From contig NZ_QGDV01000001.1 in NCBI RefSeq assembly GCF_003149025.1, forward strand, positions 434,001 to 498,000: a stretch of DNA of 64,000 nt. Direction: 5' to 3'. A program made the translations under genes and the position numbers. This document shows positions 17,573-27,606 of this stretch, piece after piece. This stretch comes from Rathayibacter iranicus NCPPB 2253 = VKM Ac-1602. Lineage in GTDB: Bacteria; Actinomycetota; Actinomycetes; Actinomycetales; Microbacteriaceae. Within the stretch, counting starts at the first letter, position 1; each line of letters begins with the position of its first letter. The notes under the pieces were generated by a model that had not been told where the DNA came from, did no database searches, and saw nothing but the letters and a program-made list of their open reading frames with translations.

Positions 17573-19405
17573 TCAGACCAGCAGTTGGTGCTTGGCGAGA
17601 TCGCGGTAGAGGGGCGTTGACTCGACCAGCTCGGAGTGGGTACCGACTCCGACGACCTCGCCCTTGTGCAGCACGACGATCTGATCAGAGTCGACGACGG
17701 TCGACAGGCGGTGCGCGATGACCAGCAGCGTGCGGTTCTCGGCCACTGCGTCGATCGCGAGGCGCAGGCGCTGCTCGTTGAGGCCGTCCAGGCTCGAGGT
17801 CGACTCGTCCAAAAGGAGGACGGGCGGCGCGGCAAGGAGGGCGCGTCCAATGGCGAGCCGCTGACGCTCGCCTCCCGAGAGCATCACGCCGTTCTCGCCG
17901 ACCGGCGCGTGCAGGCCGAGCGGAGTGCGCTCGAGCACGTCCGTGAGGTTAACGGCTTCGAGGACGCGGAAGCAGTCGGCGTCGTCGGCGTCGGGCCGGC
18001 CGAGGACGAGATTCTCGCGGATCGTGCCGGCGAGCACCGGCGCGTCCTGCTCCACATAGCCGATCTGCGCTCGGAGCGCATCGCGGTCGATCGCCGTGAT
18101 GTCCACTCCGCCGAGGCGAACGACACCCGCTTCGGGGTCATAGAACCGCTCGATCAGCGCAAGGATCGTGCTCTTGCCGGCGCCGGAGGGCCCGACGAGC
18201 GCAGTCCGCTTGCCGCGCGGCACGGTAAACGAGACGCCGCGCAGAACGGTCCGGTCGCGCTCCGGTGAGGTGAGTCCGTCAGGAACCGGGCCTTCCGCGT
18301 ACGAAAACATCACGTCCTCGAACGAAATCGCCTTCTCCGCTACGCCGGCGCCCAGCCCGCCCGCCGAGCCGTCGCCGTCACCCTCGATCGGCAGGTCGAT
18401 GATCTCTTGGATACGGCCGAGGGCGCCAAGCGCGGAGTTGACGGAGGTGATTGCGCCGATGAAGTTACCGAGCGGCATCACCATCATGAAGAGAAAGAGA
18501 ATGAAGGAGACCAGCTGGGCGATGTCGATCGCTCCGGACGCAACCCGGTAGCCGCCGACTCCGAGGACCGCGAGGAATGCGACCTGCATGGCAATGCCCG
18601 CGACCGGAACCACCAGGGCGGAGACGTGTGCCACGCGCAGGCCGAGCCGGTATGCCTCTGTTGCGTGCCGGTCGACGACAGCGATCTCGCGGTCGGTGGC
18701 GCCCGCTGCCCGGATCGTACGGACGGCGCTGATTGCGCGCTCGACCGAGGCAGCCAGATCGCCGACCTTTTCCTGTGCCTGACGGCTGGCCGTGCGGATA
18801 CCGCGCCCGAGCGTCAGCGCGAGTCCGAGGGCCACCGCCACCACGACCACGATGATCAGCAGCAGCACCCAGTCGATGATCGCCATCGCGATGATCGCAC
18901 CGACGAAGACGAGCGAGCCCGCGATCGAGTCGACGAGCCCCTGGGTGAGGACCGCGCGCAGCAGCGTGGAGTCGGAGCCGACGCGGGAGACGAGATCGCC
19001 GGTGCGGCGCGCGTCGAACTCGCGGATCGGCAGTCGCAGGAGCCGGGCCACGAGGCGGCGCCGACTCGACAGGACGATGCCCTCCCCTGTGCGCTGGAGC
19101 AGGTAGTGCGCGAAGCCCGAGAGGAGACCGGAGGCAACGACGAGGCCCACGAGTGCCCAGACGAGGGGACCAAGGTCGAGTCCTTCTTGCACGCGAGTGA
19201 TGACCTGCCCGACGAGGAGCGGCTGCCCGAGGCTTGTCGCCGCCCCGAACAGGCTCAGCACGACGACGATCGAGAGAACGCCGCGGTGCTCGAGGAGATA
19301 GGGGACCAGCTGCGAGAAGGAGGCGCGGGGGCCGTCGTCCTTGCCCGGTCGTCGTCCGCTCCGCCTCGTGCCCGTGGTGCTCATCGCTCGTTCTTCCCCG
19401 CTCAT
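17573..19405 (-). CDS. ABC-type multidrug/lipid exporter (fused membrane and ATPase domains)
   Basis: 610 residues. The N-terminal half has six hydrophobic segments (starting VLSIVVVLSLFGAATSLGQPL) and EFDARRTGDLVSRVGSDSTLL, typical of MsbA/LmrA-like half transporters. The C-terminal ATPase has Walker A VGPSGAGKSTI, signature LSGGERQRLAIGRA, Walker B VLLLDESTSSLD and switch VIAHRLST. It probably dimerises and exports a hydrophobic compound; the substrate is unknown. The start may be the ATG at 19405 or the one at 19384. The 19405 ATG overlaps the end of a short upstream frame (see 19523-19603). Confidence 0.9.
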   Translation of the reverse strand: MSGEERAMSTTGTRRSGRRPGKDDGPRASFSQLVPYLLEHRGVLSIVVVLSLFGAATSLGQPLLVGQVITRVQEGLDLGPLVWALVGLVVASGLLSGFAHYLLQRTGEGIVLSSRRRLVARLLRLPIREFDARRTGDLVSRVGSDSTLLRAVLTQGLVDSIAGSLVFVGAIIAMAIIDWVLLLIIVVVVAVALGLALTLGRGIRTASRQAQEKVGDLAASVERAISAVRTIRAAGATDREIAVVDRHATEAYRLGLRVAHVSALVVPVAGIAMQVAFLAVLGVGGYRVASGAIDIAQLVSFILFLFMMVMPLGNFIGAITSVNSALGALGRIQEIIDLPIEGDGDGSAGGLGAGVAEKAISFEDVMFSYAEGPVPDGLTSPERDRTVLRGVSFTVPRGKRTALVGPSGAGKSTILALIERFYDPEAGVVRLGGVDITAIDRDALRAQIGYVEQDAPVLAGTIRENLVLGRPDADDADCFRVLEAVNLTDVLERTPLGLHAPVGENGVMLSGGERQRLAIGRALLAAPPVLLLDESTSSLDGLNEQRLRLAIDAVAENRTLLVIAHRLSTVVDSDQIVVLHKGEVVGVGTHSELVESTPLYRDLAKHQLLV

Positions 19406-19522
19406 GCTCGGCCGTACTTTTTGTGCACCGGCTGACCGCTGACGCCGAGAGCGATCAGCTGCCGCAACGCATTCGCGGTGCGCGCCCGCCTGACGGCGCC
19501 ACTCTCTGCTCGATCGAGTTCT

Positions 19523-19603
19523 CTACACGGTAGAGCGCCACGCCGTGATCTGATCGTCGGCTCCGGCGTCGTCCGCGAGCGCCGTGATCGTGCCGTCGTT
19601 CAT
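19523..19603 (-). CDS. Short peptide frame with an ideal ribosome-binding site, possibly a frameshifted gene
   Basis: A 26-codon frame starts MNDGTITALADDAGADDQIT from an ATG at 19603. An AGGAGG sits exactly 7 bases upstream (19611-19616), one of the best ribosome-binding sites in the window. It stops early. Shifting the frame by one base near 19528 continues as RELDRAESGAVRR, ARTANALRQLIALGVSG and QPVHKKYGRA, ending at 19402 with an ATGA overlap on the exporter start. This could be a leader peptide, or a decayed small gene once coupled to the exporter. The sequence alone cannot decide. Confidence 0.35.
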   Translation of the reverse strand: MNDGTITALADDAGADDQITAWRSTV

Positions 19604-19718
19604 TGTGCCCCCTCCTCGCTGCGAACAGGCCGGGGCGCGGACGCCTGTCGATCTTGGTCGACACGAGGGTGGCGCTTGCACCTGCGTCAACGGGTGGCGA
19701 CCTTGGCGGCGACGGCGT

Positions 19719-19803
19719 GTGCGATGTGCAGGGGATGCACATGTCCGCCTACGTAGCCAACGGCGGATCGACGGATTCCTCGCAGATCCCCTGCACATCG
19801 CAC
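19719..19803. repeat. 18-bp perfect inverted repeat in an intergenic spacer
   Basis: GTGCGATGTGCAGGGGAT at 19719-19736 is the exact reverse complement of 19786-19803. The right arm is the first unit of a tandem array that continues to 19884. It lies in the roughly 290-base gap downstream of an MHS transporter and upstream of an ABC exporter frame. Function unknown. Confidence 0.75.
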
Positions 19804-19884
19804 GTAGTCCTGCACATCGCACGTGTCCCTGCACATCGCACGTGTCCCTGCACATCGCACCTGGCCCTGCAGATCGCGCGCGAG
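19790..19884. repeat. Tandem array of about five 19-bp units
   Basis: Head-to-tail copies of CCTGCACATCGCACGTGTC start at 19790, 19809, 19828, 19847 and 19866. Copies 2 and 3 are identical, copy 1 differs at its last three bases, and copies 4 and 5 are increasingly diverged. There are no spacers, so this is not a CRISPR array. The array ends just before the stop codon of the MHS transporter (minus strand), so it would lie in that transcript's 3' end. Confidence 0.85.
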
Positions 19885-19893
19885 CAGGGCCTC

Positions 19894-21243
19894 CTACGAG
19901 ACGTTGTCGGTGTACGAGGCGTTCTTCGTCTCCGTCGAGAGCAGCAGTGCGATCAGCGTCAGTACCGCTGCGGCGCTGAGGTAGAGCCCGACCAGGACGG
20001 TACTGCCGCCGGCCGACCGCCAGAGCGCGACCGCGATGATCGGGGCGAGCGCGGCTCCGAGGATCGACGCCAGGTTGTAGGACATGGCCGACCCGGTGTA
20101 ACGGACGTTCGTCGGGAAGAGTTCGGGCAGGACCGCGCCCATCGGTCCGAAGGTCAGGCCCATCAGGGTGAAGCCGAGGATGAGGACCGCCATCACGCCG
20201 ACGAAACCACCGCTGAACAGGGGGACGAAGAGCAAGCCGAATACGAGGATTGCGGTGGTGACAACGAGCAGCGTGCGGCGGCGCCCGAACTTCTCCGCCA
20301 GGGGTCCGGATACGAGGGTGAAGATTCCGAAGAAGACGACGCCGATGATCAGCATGATGAGGAAGTTGTTGCGGCTGTAGCCCAGGCCCGGGGCGGGGCC
20401 GTCAGCCGGTGCGGTGCCGTAGGTCAGGGTGAACGTGGTCATCAGGTAGAAGAGCACGTAGGTCGCCAGCATGATGAAGGTGCCGAGGATCAGCGGTCGC
20501 CAACTGGTGACGAACACGCGGACCAGGGGCAGCTTAGCCACCTCGCCCTTCTCAACCACCTTCTGGAACGCGGGGGTTTCCACCAACTTCACGCGCACGT
20601 AGAGGCCGATGATGACGAGCACGGCGCTCGCGAGGAATGGCACCCGCCAACCCCATGCAGCGAAGGTTTCATCGTTCATCGTGCTCGACAGCGCCAGGAA
20701 CAGCAGATTGGCGACGATGAAGCCGATGGGTGCGCCGAGCTGCGGGAAGGTGCCGTAGATGGCGCGCTTGCCGGCCGGGGCGTTCTCTGTCGCGAGTAGC
20801 GCGGCTCCGGACCACTCACCGCCGAGCCCGAGGCCCTGGCAGAAGCGCATCACGACGAGCAGAAACGGAGCGAAGAATTCCCAGCCTGGGGTGAGGGCGG
20901 TCGGCAGGCAGCCGATCAACACCGTCGCGATGCCCATGGTGAGCAGGGAGGCGACCAGGGTGCCTTTGCGGCCGACGCGATCGCCGAAGTGGCCGAAGAT
21001 GATCGAGCCGATGGGGCGGGCGATAAAGGCCACTCCGAAAACGGCGAAGGAGGCCAGTTGCGCGATGCTCTGGTCCTCGTTCGCGAAGAAGAGCGCCGGG
21101 AAGACCAGGACGGCCGCGGTCGCATAAGCATAGAAGTCGTAGAACTCGATCGACGTGCCGATGAGGCTCGCGAAGATGACCCGGCCGCGCGAATTCTGCG
21201 GGGCAGCAGCGGGCGCGGCGGAGACGGAGGGGGAGGAAGACAT
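19894..21243 (-). CDS. MHS-type MFS transporter (metabolite:proton symporter)
   Basis: About 449 residues with 12 predicted membrane segments. FASLIGTSIEFYDFYAYATA and FGHFGDRVGRKGTLVASLL are hallmark motifs of the metabolite:H+ symporter family (KgtP/ShiA/ProP relatives). RFCQGLGLGGEWSGAALLATENAP is the conserved helix 4-5 loop. The substrate (a dicarboxylate, shikimate or osmolyte) cannot be told from sequence. I prefer the ATG at 21243 (MSSSPSVS) to a TTG eight codons earlier. Its 3' end runs into the tandem 19-bp array. Confidence 0.88.
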   Translation of the reverse strand: MSSSPSVSAAPAAAPQNSRGRVIFASLIGTSIEFYDFYAYATAAVLVFPALFFANEDQSIAQLASFAVFGVAFIARPIGSIIFGHFGDRVGRKGTLVASLLTMGIATVLIGCLPTALTPGWEFFAPFLLVVMRFCQGLGLGGEWSGAALLATENAPAGKRAIYGTFPQLGAPIGFIVANLLFLALSSTMNDETFAAWGWRVPFLASAVLVIIGLYVRVKLVETPAFQKVVEKGEVAKLPLVRVFVTSWRPLILGTFIMLATYVLFYLMTTFTLTYGTAPADGPAPGLGYSRNNFLIMLIIGVVFFGIFTLVSGPLAEKFGRRRTLLVVTTAILVFGLLFVPLFSGGFVGVMAVLILGFTLMGLTFGPMGAVLPELFPTNVRYTGSAMSYNLASILGAALAPIIAVALWRSAGGSTVLVGLYLSAAAVLTLIALLLSTETKNASYTDNVS

Positions 21244-21418
21244 GAGGGAGGGGCTCCGTGTCGACAACGGCTCCCCGGCGCTGGCGGGGCGGGCGTCGAT
21301 CAGGCGTCGCGGGCCGCTGGGGCGAGGGGGAGGAGAAGAGGGTCGCTTGTGACGACCCGCTCACTTTACCCTGTGTTCTCCCAGCTTCGCGTGCCATCCC
21401 GACCGGGGTGGTGCGCGC

Positions 21419-21892
21419 TCAGCCGCGCAGCGAACGCAGCAGAAGCGCGGTCGCGACTGCCGCCTCCGCTGCTTCGCGCCCCTTGTCTTCCTTCGAGCCG
21501 GGGAGTCCGGCACGGTCGAGGCCCTGCTGCTCAGTGTCGAGGGTGAGCACACCGAAGCCGACCGGCTTTCCGGTCTGAATCGACACGGTCGTGAGACCTG
21601 TCGTGGCGGCGTCCGAGACGTACTCGAAGTGCGGAGTGCCGCCGCGGACAATCACGCCGAGCGCGACGACCGCGTCGGTCCCCGCCTCCAGGGCCACCTT
21701 CGCCGCGACGGGCAGCTCGAACGACCCGGGCACGCGCACCAGTGACCAGGAGGCGCCGGTCTCGTCGAGCGCGCGGCTCGCACCCGCGATCAGGCCGTCG
21801 GTGATCTGCTCGTGCCAGGTGCCGGCGATGACGACGACCGTCAGTCCGGAGCCATCGAGGGGAGAGGTGGTGGGGGCGCCGCTACCGGCCAT
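21419..21892 (-). CDS. ribH: 6,7-dimethyl-8-ribityllumazine synthase
   Basis: Condenses the ribityl pyrimidine with dihydroxybutanone phosphate, the penultimate riboflavin step. 157 residues. Active-site motifs are [38 protein letters not shown] (catalytic His) and [11 protein letters not shown]. The C-terminal NKG-like part reads [14 protein letters not shown]. It is the last gene of the rib operon, 2 bases after ribBA. Confidence 0.95.
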   Translation of the reverse strand: MAGSGAPTTSPLDGSGLTVVVIAGTWHEQITDGLIAGASRALDETGASWSLVRVPGSFELPVAAKVALEAGTDAVVALGVIVRGGTPHFEYVSDAATTGLTTVSIQTGKPVGFGVLTLDTEQQGLDRAGLPGSKEDKGREAAEAAVATALLLRSLRG

Positions 21893-21894
21893 TG

Positions 21895-23180
<1,286 letters not shown>

Positions 23181-23184
<4 letters not shown>

Positions 23185-23807
23185 GAGCGGGCCTCGGCGA
23201 CCCCGCGCAGCGCGAGCATCCGCTCGACGTGACGGGCCAGAATGTCGGTCTCGATGTTGACCTGCTCGCCGATCGCGCGGTGACCGAGTGTCGTCGCGGC
23301 GAGCGTCTCAGGGATGAGCGAGACCTCGAACCACGGCTCCCGTTCCATAGCGGGGCTGATCGCCGAGACTGTCAGCGAGACGCCATCGACGGCGATCGAG
23401 CCCTTGTCCACGACCAGTGCAGCGGCCGCGGCCGGCAGCGAGAAGCGCAGCACGCGCCACGCCTCGCCCGGGGTGAGTGCGAGCAGGCTCGCCGTGCCGT
23501 CGATGTGGCCCTGCACGATGTGCCCGCCGAGCCGGTCGCCGACCAGCGCCGCGCGCTCGAGGTTCACGCAGTCGCCGACCGCGACGCCATCCAGGGTCGA
23601 CATGCGCAGGGTCTGCGCCATGACGTCGGCGGTGAAGCCCTCGTTCGTGTGCTCGACAACGGTGAGGCAGACGCCCGAGACCGCGATCGAGTCGCCGTGG
23701 CGCACTCCCTCGACGGCCAGCGGGCCGCGGATCTCGAGCCGGATTGCGTCGGTGCCCGATTCGACCGCCGTGACGACGCCGATCTCTTCGATGATTCCGG
23801 TGAACAT
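23181..23807 (-). CDS. ribE: Riboflavin synthase alpha chain
   Basis: Dismutates two lumazines to riboflavin. 208 residues starting MFTGIIEEIGVV, the invariant N-terminus of the family. Two internally repeated lumazine-binding barrels follow, marked by SIAVSGVCLTVVEH and SIAVDGVSLTVSAI, with NLERAAL and NIETDIL at the equivalent ends. It overlaps ribD by one base at the 5' end and ribBA by four at the 3' end, so translation is coupled. Confidence 0.95.
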
Positions 23808-24877
23808 CAGTGGGTCTCCATGTGCAGGGCTTGGGGGAGGCGGGCCGGAATCTCGGCGCCGCCCGTGGCGCCGGGGCGCGCGGTCACGAGGATGTCGTCG
23901 CCGAGGAGCTCGACGGAACGGAGGGTCAGGCGCCGGGCGTCGCCGATACTCGCGACGCCCAGATCGCCAAGCGCAAGGCGGGGGCCGCCGAGCAGGGCGG
24001 GGGCGAGGAAGACGAGGTAGTCATCGACCAGTCCGGCGGCGACCAGGGCGGAGGCGAGAGTCTGCCCGCCCTCGACGTAGACGCTGCGGATCTCGGCGGA
24101 GTAGAGGCGGCGGAGGACGGCGGCTAAGTCGTGGGAGCGCTCGAGCATCGCAGCGCGCGGATGCGCGTGGAGACGGGCGCCGGGCGGAATGGGTCGGGAG
24201 CCGACGACGACGGGCACCGGTTGGTGGGCGAGCAGCTCGCCTCCGTCGCCCCGAGCGGTCAGGGCGGGGTCGTCGGCCAGCACCGTGCCGGTGCCGACCA
24301 GGATCGCGTCGTGCGCGGCGCGCTGCTCATGCACCCGCTGACGCGCGGCGCCGCCCGTGATCCAGCGACTGCTCCCGTCAGCGGCGGCGGTGCGGCCGTC
24401 GAGGGTGGACGCCCATTTGAGCGTGACGAAGGGGCGTCGACGGCGGTTGGCCGTGAGCCAGGCGCGCAGGAACTCTTCGGCCTCGTCCGCAAGGACTCCC
24501 TCAATGACCTCGACTCCGGCCGCGCGCAGGGTGCGCCCGCCTCCTCTCGAGTGCTCGCCGGGATCGGCGACGGCGTAGACGACGCGCGCGATTCCCGCGT
24601 CGATCAGGGCGCGGCTGCACGGGCCGGTCCGCCCGGTGTGGTCGCAGGGCTCGAGGGAGACGACGGCCGTGGCTCCGGAGGCGGCGCCCGGCGTGACATG
24701 GGTCAGCGCGTCGACCTCGGCGTGGGCGGTGCCGGCGCCATGGTGCCACCCCTCGCTCAGCAGCGTTCCGTCGGGCGCCAGGATCACGCAGCCCACCCGC
24801 GGGTTGGGGCCGCGCGCGGGCCCACGCTGGGCGAGTGCCAGCGCCCGGCGCATCGCGTGCTCGTAGTCGATCGTCAT
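23807..24877 (-). CDS. ribD: Bifunctional riboflavin deaminase/reductase
   Basis: Deaminates and reduces the pyrimidine intermediate. About 356 residues. The zinc deaminase domain has HAEVDAL and the PCDHTGRTGPC cysteines (in SLEPCDHTG). The reductase domain has RPFVTLKWASTLDGRTAAADGSSRWITG and YVEGGQTLASALVAAGLVDDYLVFLAPALLG. The ATG at 24877 (MTIDYEHAMRRALA) is chosen over an upstream TTG-type start because GGAAGACCGGGA precedes it. First gene of the operon, 92 bases below the FMN riboswitch. Confidence 0.94.
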   Translation of the reverse strand: MTIDYEHAMRRALALAQRGPARGPNPRVGCVILAPDGTLLSEGWHHGAGTAHAEVDALTHVTPGAASGATAVVSLEPCDHTGRTGPCSRALIDAGIARVVYAVADPGEHSRGGGRTLRAAGVEVIEGVLADEAEEFLRAWLTANRRRRPFVTLKWASTLDGRTAAADGSSRWITGGAARQRVHEQRAAHDAILVGTGTVLADDPALTARGDGGELLAHQPVPVVVGSRPIPPGARLHAHPRAAMLERSHDLAAVLRRLYSAEIRSVYVEGGQTLASALVAAGLVDDYLVFLAPALLGGPRLALGDLGVASIGDARRLTLRSVELLGDDILVTARPGATGGAEIPARLPQALHMETH

Positions 24878-24969
24878 TCCCGGTCTTCCGTTCGTCGCCG
24901 AACTCCGGGGTCTCGATCGGCGGTGCGCGGGCACCGTCGCTCAGCACCGCGCTAGCTTGCGCGACGCTC

Positions 24970-25097
24970 GTGCTGCCTCTCCTCCGGACTTTCACCGTCG
25001 GTCCTGGAGTTCCACCAGGTCAACCGCAGCCCCGTGTGGGGGTCGCGGCTCGCGGACTGTCACCGCCGGTTCGGAATTCTCACCGACCCCGGAGCAC
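24970..25097 (-). promoter_or_regulatory. FMN riboswitch (RFN element) controlling the rib operon
   Basis: Read on the minus strand, the conserved RFN blocks follow in order: CGGGGTCGGTGAGAATTCC, GAACCGGCGGTGACAGTCCG, CGAGCC, a variable hairpin ending in GTTGACCTGGTGGAACTCCAG, GACCGACGGTGAAAGTCCG and GGAGGAGAGGCAGCAC. P1 can form between GTGCTCC and GGCAGCAC. When FMN is bound it should reduce rib expression. In high-GC actinobacteria this often works by hiding the ribosome-binding site. The mechanism here is not resolved. Confidence 0.95.
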
Positions 25098-25182
25098 GTG
25101 CTTTTGAGTCAGCCTACCCACCTGTTGAGGGGGAGTACGGCTCCGGACGTCATACTCCCGGCGAGCGGTCGGCTTCGGCGGC

Positions 25183-25437
25183 TCATCGTGATCGCCGGTG
25201 TAGTTGAATGTGATGGTGGCGGAACGCCGCGACCCAATGCGTGAGCGTTTGTGGAACGAGTCCGCGTTCACGGGCAACGTCCGCGACGGTTCGCGAGTTA
25301 TCAATCACTTCACGCACGGCTTCCACGCGGAACTCCAGAGAATACTTCCCACGGGAGCTGGACATCCCGATAATCCTTTCGGTCAACGCAGTAATTCCAC
25401 CAATTCCGCGGTGGTCCAGAAAGAATGGGGCACCTCA
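25183..25437 (-). pseudogene. IS3-family transposase OrfA remnant with its inner IS end
   Basis: From an ATG at 25365 the frame reads MSSSRGKYSLEFRVEAVREV, IDNSRTVADVARERGLVPQT, LTHWVAAFR. This is the helix-turn-helix start of an IS3-type OrfA. It loses similarity after about 52 residues and stops at 25183; a full OrfA is about 90-100 residues. Upstream, on the minus strand, TGCCCCATTCTTTCTGGACC (about 25413-25432) looks like an IS3 terminal repeat. Only the island-facing end is preserved, and the rest is lost against the rib operon. It cannot be active. Confidence 0.7.
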
Positions 25438-26084
25438 CCTGATCTCCGCGGTTGGCCGCGGCACCCGCGAGTTCCTCTTGGCTTACGGGCCGGCGACTGT
25501 CTAGTCGGCCGGTTCCGGCTGCCGTTCGACACTCCGGAGTTGTATCGGATGATCCCTGAGACCATGTGGACGCCCACCGCCCACGGCGACGTCCGCGCGG
25601 CCGTGGATGTCGCCGGGTTGATCGGCATGATGCATCGGACGCCGCATGATCCTGCGCCTCTCCAACAAGGCCGCCTGGGCCGCAGCCCTCGCAGCGATCG
25701 GTCGGTTCCGCGCTCACGCGAGAGCACCAATTCGCGCCAAGAACCCTCATCCCCGCGCGCCACCCGCAAGACCACGGCCTGGAAATCCACTAACGCACCG
25801 ACACGCGACCCAACTGTCGTACCCAGCGGACAGAATCAGACCCAAACAAGCACACCGTCGCGCCCGAGACCCCCCACGAACTATCGAGGCTAGGACGTTT
25901 CGGAGACGGACCTTCCGACTCCAGATCGTGCCGCACGCAGAGAGATCTATGCGTTCGTATCGCACTTCGAGTACGACGTTTTGCGCCTGAGTTGCACAGC
26001 ACAGATCGAGATGAGAGCATCTGACTGCGCGATGAGATGTCCTCTGTTTCACGGGGACGCGCGCCGGAGTACCGGGGAGGGCAC
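25438..26084. other. Gene-poor stretch at the left edge of the island
   Basis: About 650 bases without a credible gene. Frames here have irregular composition, no ribosome-binding sites and no recognisable motif on either strand. It is probably decayed DNA between the IS3 remnant and the first island gene. Confidence 0.5.
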
Positions 26085-26342
26085 ATGAACGAAAAGATTC
26101 CGCACGGCGATACCGAGGCATACAAGGATGCGAGTAGCGGTTCGGACGTCGATCGCTCTCGCAAAGGGCGCGGCATCACGCTGGTCGCCCTGGCGGTTTC
26201 AGCAGTTGGCCTCGCAGTAGTGCGCGGAGGGACGGCCGAGACCTGGTTCGATTATTGCACCACAATCATCCTCGGAATCTTAGCGCTTGTCTTGCTCATT
26301 ACGGGTGTCCGCGCGCTCCGTATGCGACAACGTTCGAGATAG
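26085..26342 (+). CDS. Small two-helix membrane protein of unknown function
   Basis: 85 residues from an ATG preceded by GGGGAGGG. The first 38 residues are polar and charged. Two hydrophobic segments follow, GITLVALAVSAVGLAVV and CTTIILGILALVLLITGV, with a short loop and a basic C-terminus (RALRMRQRSR). No family recognised. It sits 200 bases before the RiPP operon, has similar lower-GC composition, and runs in the same direction. Small two-helix proteins beside peptide-antibiotic clusters are sometimes self-protection proteins; that role is only a guess here. Confidence 0.55.
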   Translation: MNEKIPHGDTEAYKDASSGSDVDRSRKGRGITLVALAVSAVGLAVVRGGTAETWFDYCTTIILGILALVLLITGVRALRMRQRSR

Positions 26343-26413
26343 TGAGTACGAGGCCCGCTTCTTTCATCGAAGGCCGAAAATCGGGGTCTAATCACTAAAT
26401 CTGCTTAGCTCAG

Positions 26414-26443
26414 TTGTGGACGATTCTTACATGGCTATATATT
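26414..26443 (+). promoter_or_regulatory. Candidate promoter of the RiPP operon
   Basis: TTGTGG at 26414-26419 is followed, after 16 bases, by TATATA (26436-26441), or after 18 bases by TATATT. It lies in an AT-rich 196-base gap with no gene, about 100 bases before the first biosynthetic gene. It is the best promoter-like match there. Confidence 0.45.
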
Positions 26444-26538
26444 AAGCGTAACGAATTTCGTCTTTACTACCTTCAAACACGCCCACTTCTATCGCGTGTG
26501 CTTCATCATGCCCTCCGCTTACTCAAAGGAATTTAGGA

Positions 26539-27606
26539 ATGGCTTCGGAACTTGGCTCAAGTCTGCGCATCGACGATGAAGCAGTTGTCGGGAGATACGT
26601 TGAGGCGTGGATCACGGGACGTGTGCTTGTGCCCGGACAAGCGATCGGCTTCGCAGAGGATCAGGATAGCGCCGCAATGGCAGTCGAGACCCTCGTGGAA
26701 GACGACGTTTTGTTTGTGCCAACAGGTGTTAATGTTGCTGACTTTGCCGGAGCGACTATTGAGTACGACGGTAGGTTCGGTGCGGCTGGTGACGAACTAA
26801 CAGTCTGCGGTCATACGGTTGAGCTTCAGGACTACCTGGCTTCTGGTTTCATAGATATTATTGGACCGACGTGCGCACGGATTCAGGACCTTCGCGAGTG
26901 GGACGCATTCCTCGCGGATGCTGACGAAGCATATTCAGGCGGACCGTTCCCTCGTCAATTCTTAGAAGATGGACTCCTCCTCGCCGGGTCGTTCGCTTTC
27001 TTTGCGGAATCAAGCAACAGTCAAGCATTCCGGCCGTACTTTTCGGCGGATGGGACAATATTTGGAGGGCCTCAGGGCGAAAGTTTGGACGCTGTCGCCT
27101 TACAAGCTCACCGAAATAATCTGTCTGGACCGGTGGCTGAGTTCGAGGGATCCATACCGCGTCCGAACCTCATCAACGATTGTAGCACAAGGCCGTGGCT
27201 TGGCCGGTATCTTCGTATATTCGATCTTTTGAAGCGAACCCATCGCGACACGGATGCCCGAATCGTTGGCTTCGGTCACTCAATTCTCGACGACGGAAAT
27301 GACGCCGCAACCCCTTCCTATCATGCACCGTACCTATCGTTTATCGGAGAAGACCTCGTTCTAGAAGATCTTGCGACAGGACGGCGGTTCAAAGTCCCGG
27401 TCCGAACTGCGGCTGCGATTGAAGCCCTCATGACTTCGTCCAAGCCGACACGCTCGGCGGAGCGCCTCGCCGAATGCCTCGCCATCGAAAAAGATCGCGC
27501 GTGGTCAATACTCGACGAGGTTGCTAGCCGGTTCGGGTTCAAATCTCCAGCCTCGCTCCAGGCCCATTGGGCGGTCTCCACCTCTGCGACTGGGCTTGCG
27601 CAATGA
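26539..27606 (+). CDS. mpaB: Daptide-type RiPP recognition protein (RRE-like C-terminus)
   Basis: Likely binds the leader of the three precursors and presents them to the modifying enzymes. 355 residues with no enzyme motif in the first 260. Residues about 263-335 (APYLSFIGEDLVLEDLATG, then RRFKVPVRTAAAIEAL and SAERLAECLAIEKDRAWSIL) look like a small three-strand sheet plus winged helix. This is the fold of RiPP recognition elements (PqqD-like). It is first in the operon, with AAAGGA 8 bases before the ATG, and its stop overlaps the aminotransferase start. The assignment to the MpaB family rests mainly on gene order and size; the RRE reading is an inference from the pattern. Confidence 0.7.
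   Translation: MASELGSSLRIDDEAVVGRYVEAWITGRVLVPGQAIGFAEDQDSAAMAVETLVEDDVLFVPTGVNVADFAGATIEYDGRFGAAGDELTVCGHTVELQDYLASGFIDIIGPTCARIQDLREWDAFLADADEAYSGGPFPRQFLEDGLLLAGSFAFFAESSNSQAFRPYFSADGTIFGGPQGESLDAVALQAHRNNLSGPVAEFEGSIPRPNLINDCSTRPWLGRYLRIFDLLKRTHRDTDARIVGFGHSILDDGNDAATPSYHAPYLSFIGEDLVLEDLATGRRFKVPVRTAAAIEALMTSSKPTRSAERLAECLAIEKDRAWSILDEVASRFGFKSPASLQAHWAVSTSATGLAQ

Noticed and set aside
19790-19884. Possible CRISPR array from the regular 19-bp repeats
   Set aside because: The units are directly abutting with no spacers, the copies degrade along the array, and no cas genes are near.
19603-20799. Long plus-strand frame (398 codons) over the repeats and the MHS transporter
   Set aside because: Its composition is highly charged and motif-free, and it is antisense to a clear 12-helix transporter.
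25438-26084. Possible genes between the IS3 remnant and the small membrane protein
   Set aside because: The frames have no ribosome-binding sites, odd composition and no motif in any of the six frames.
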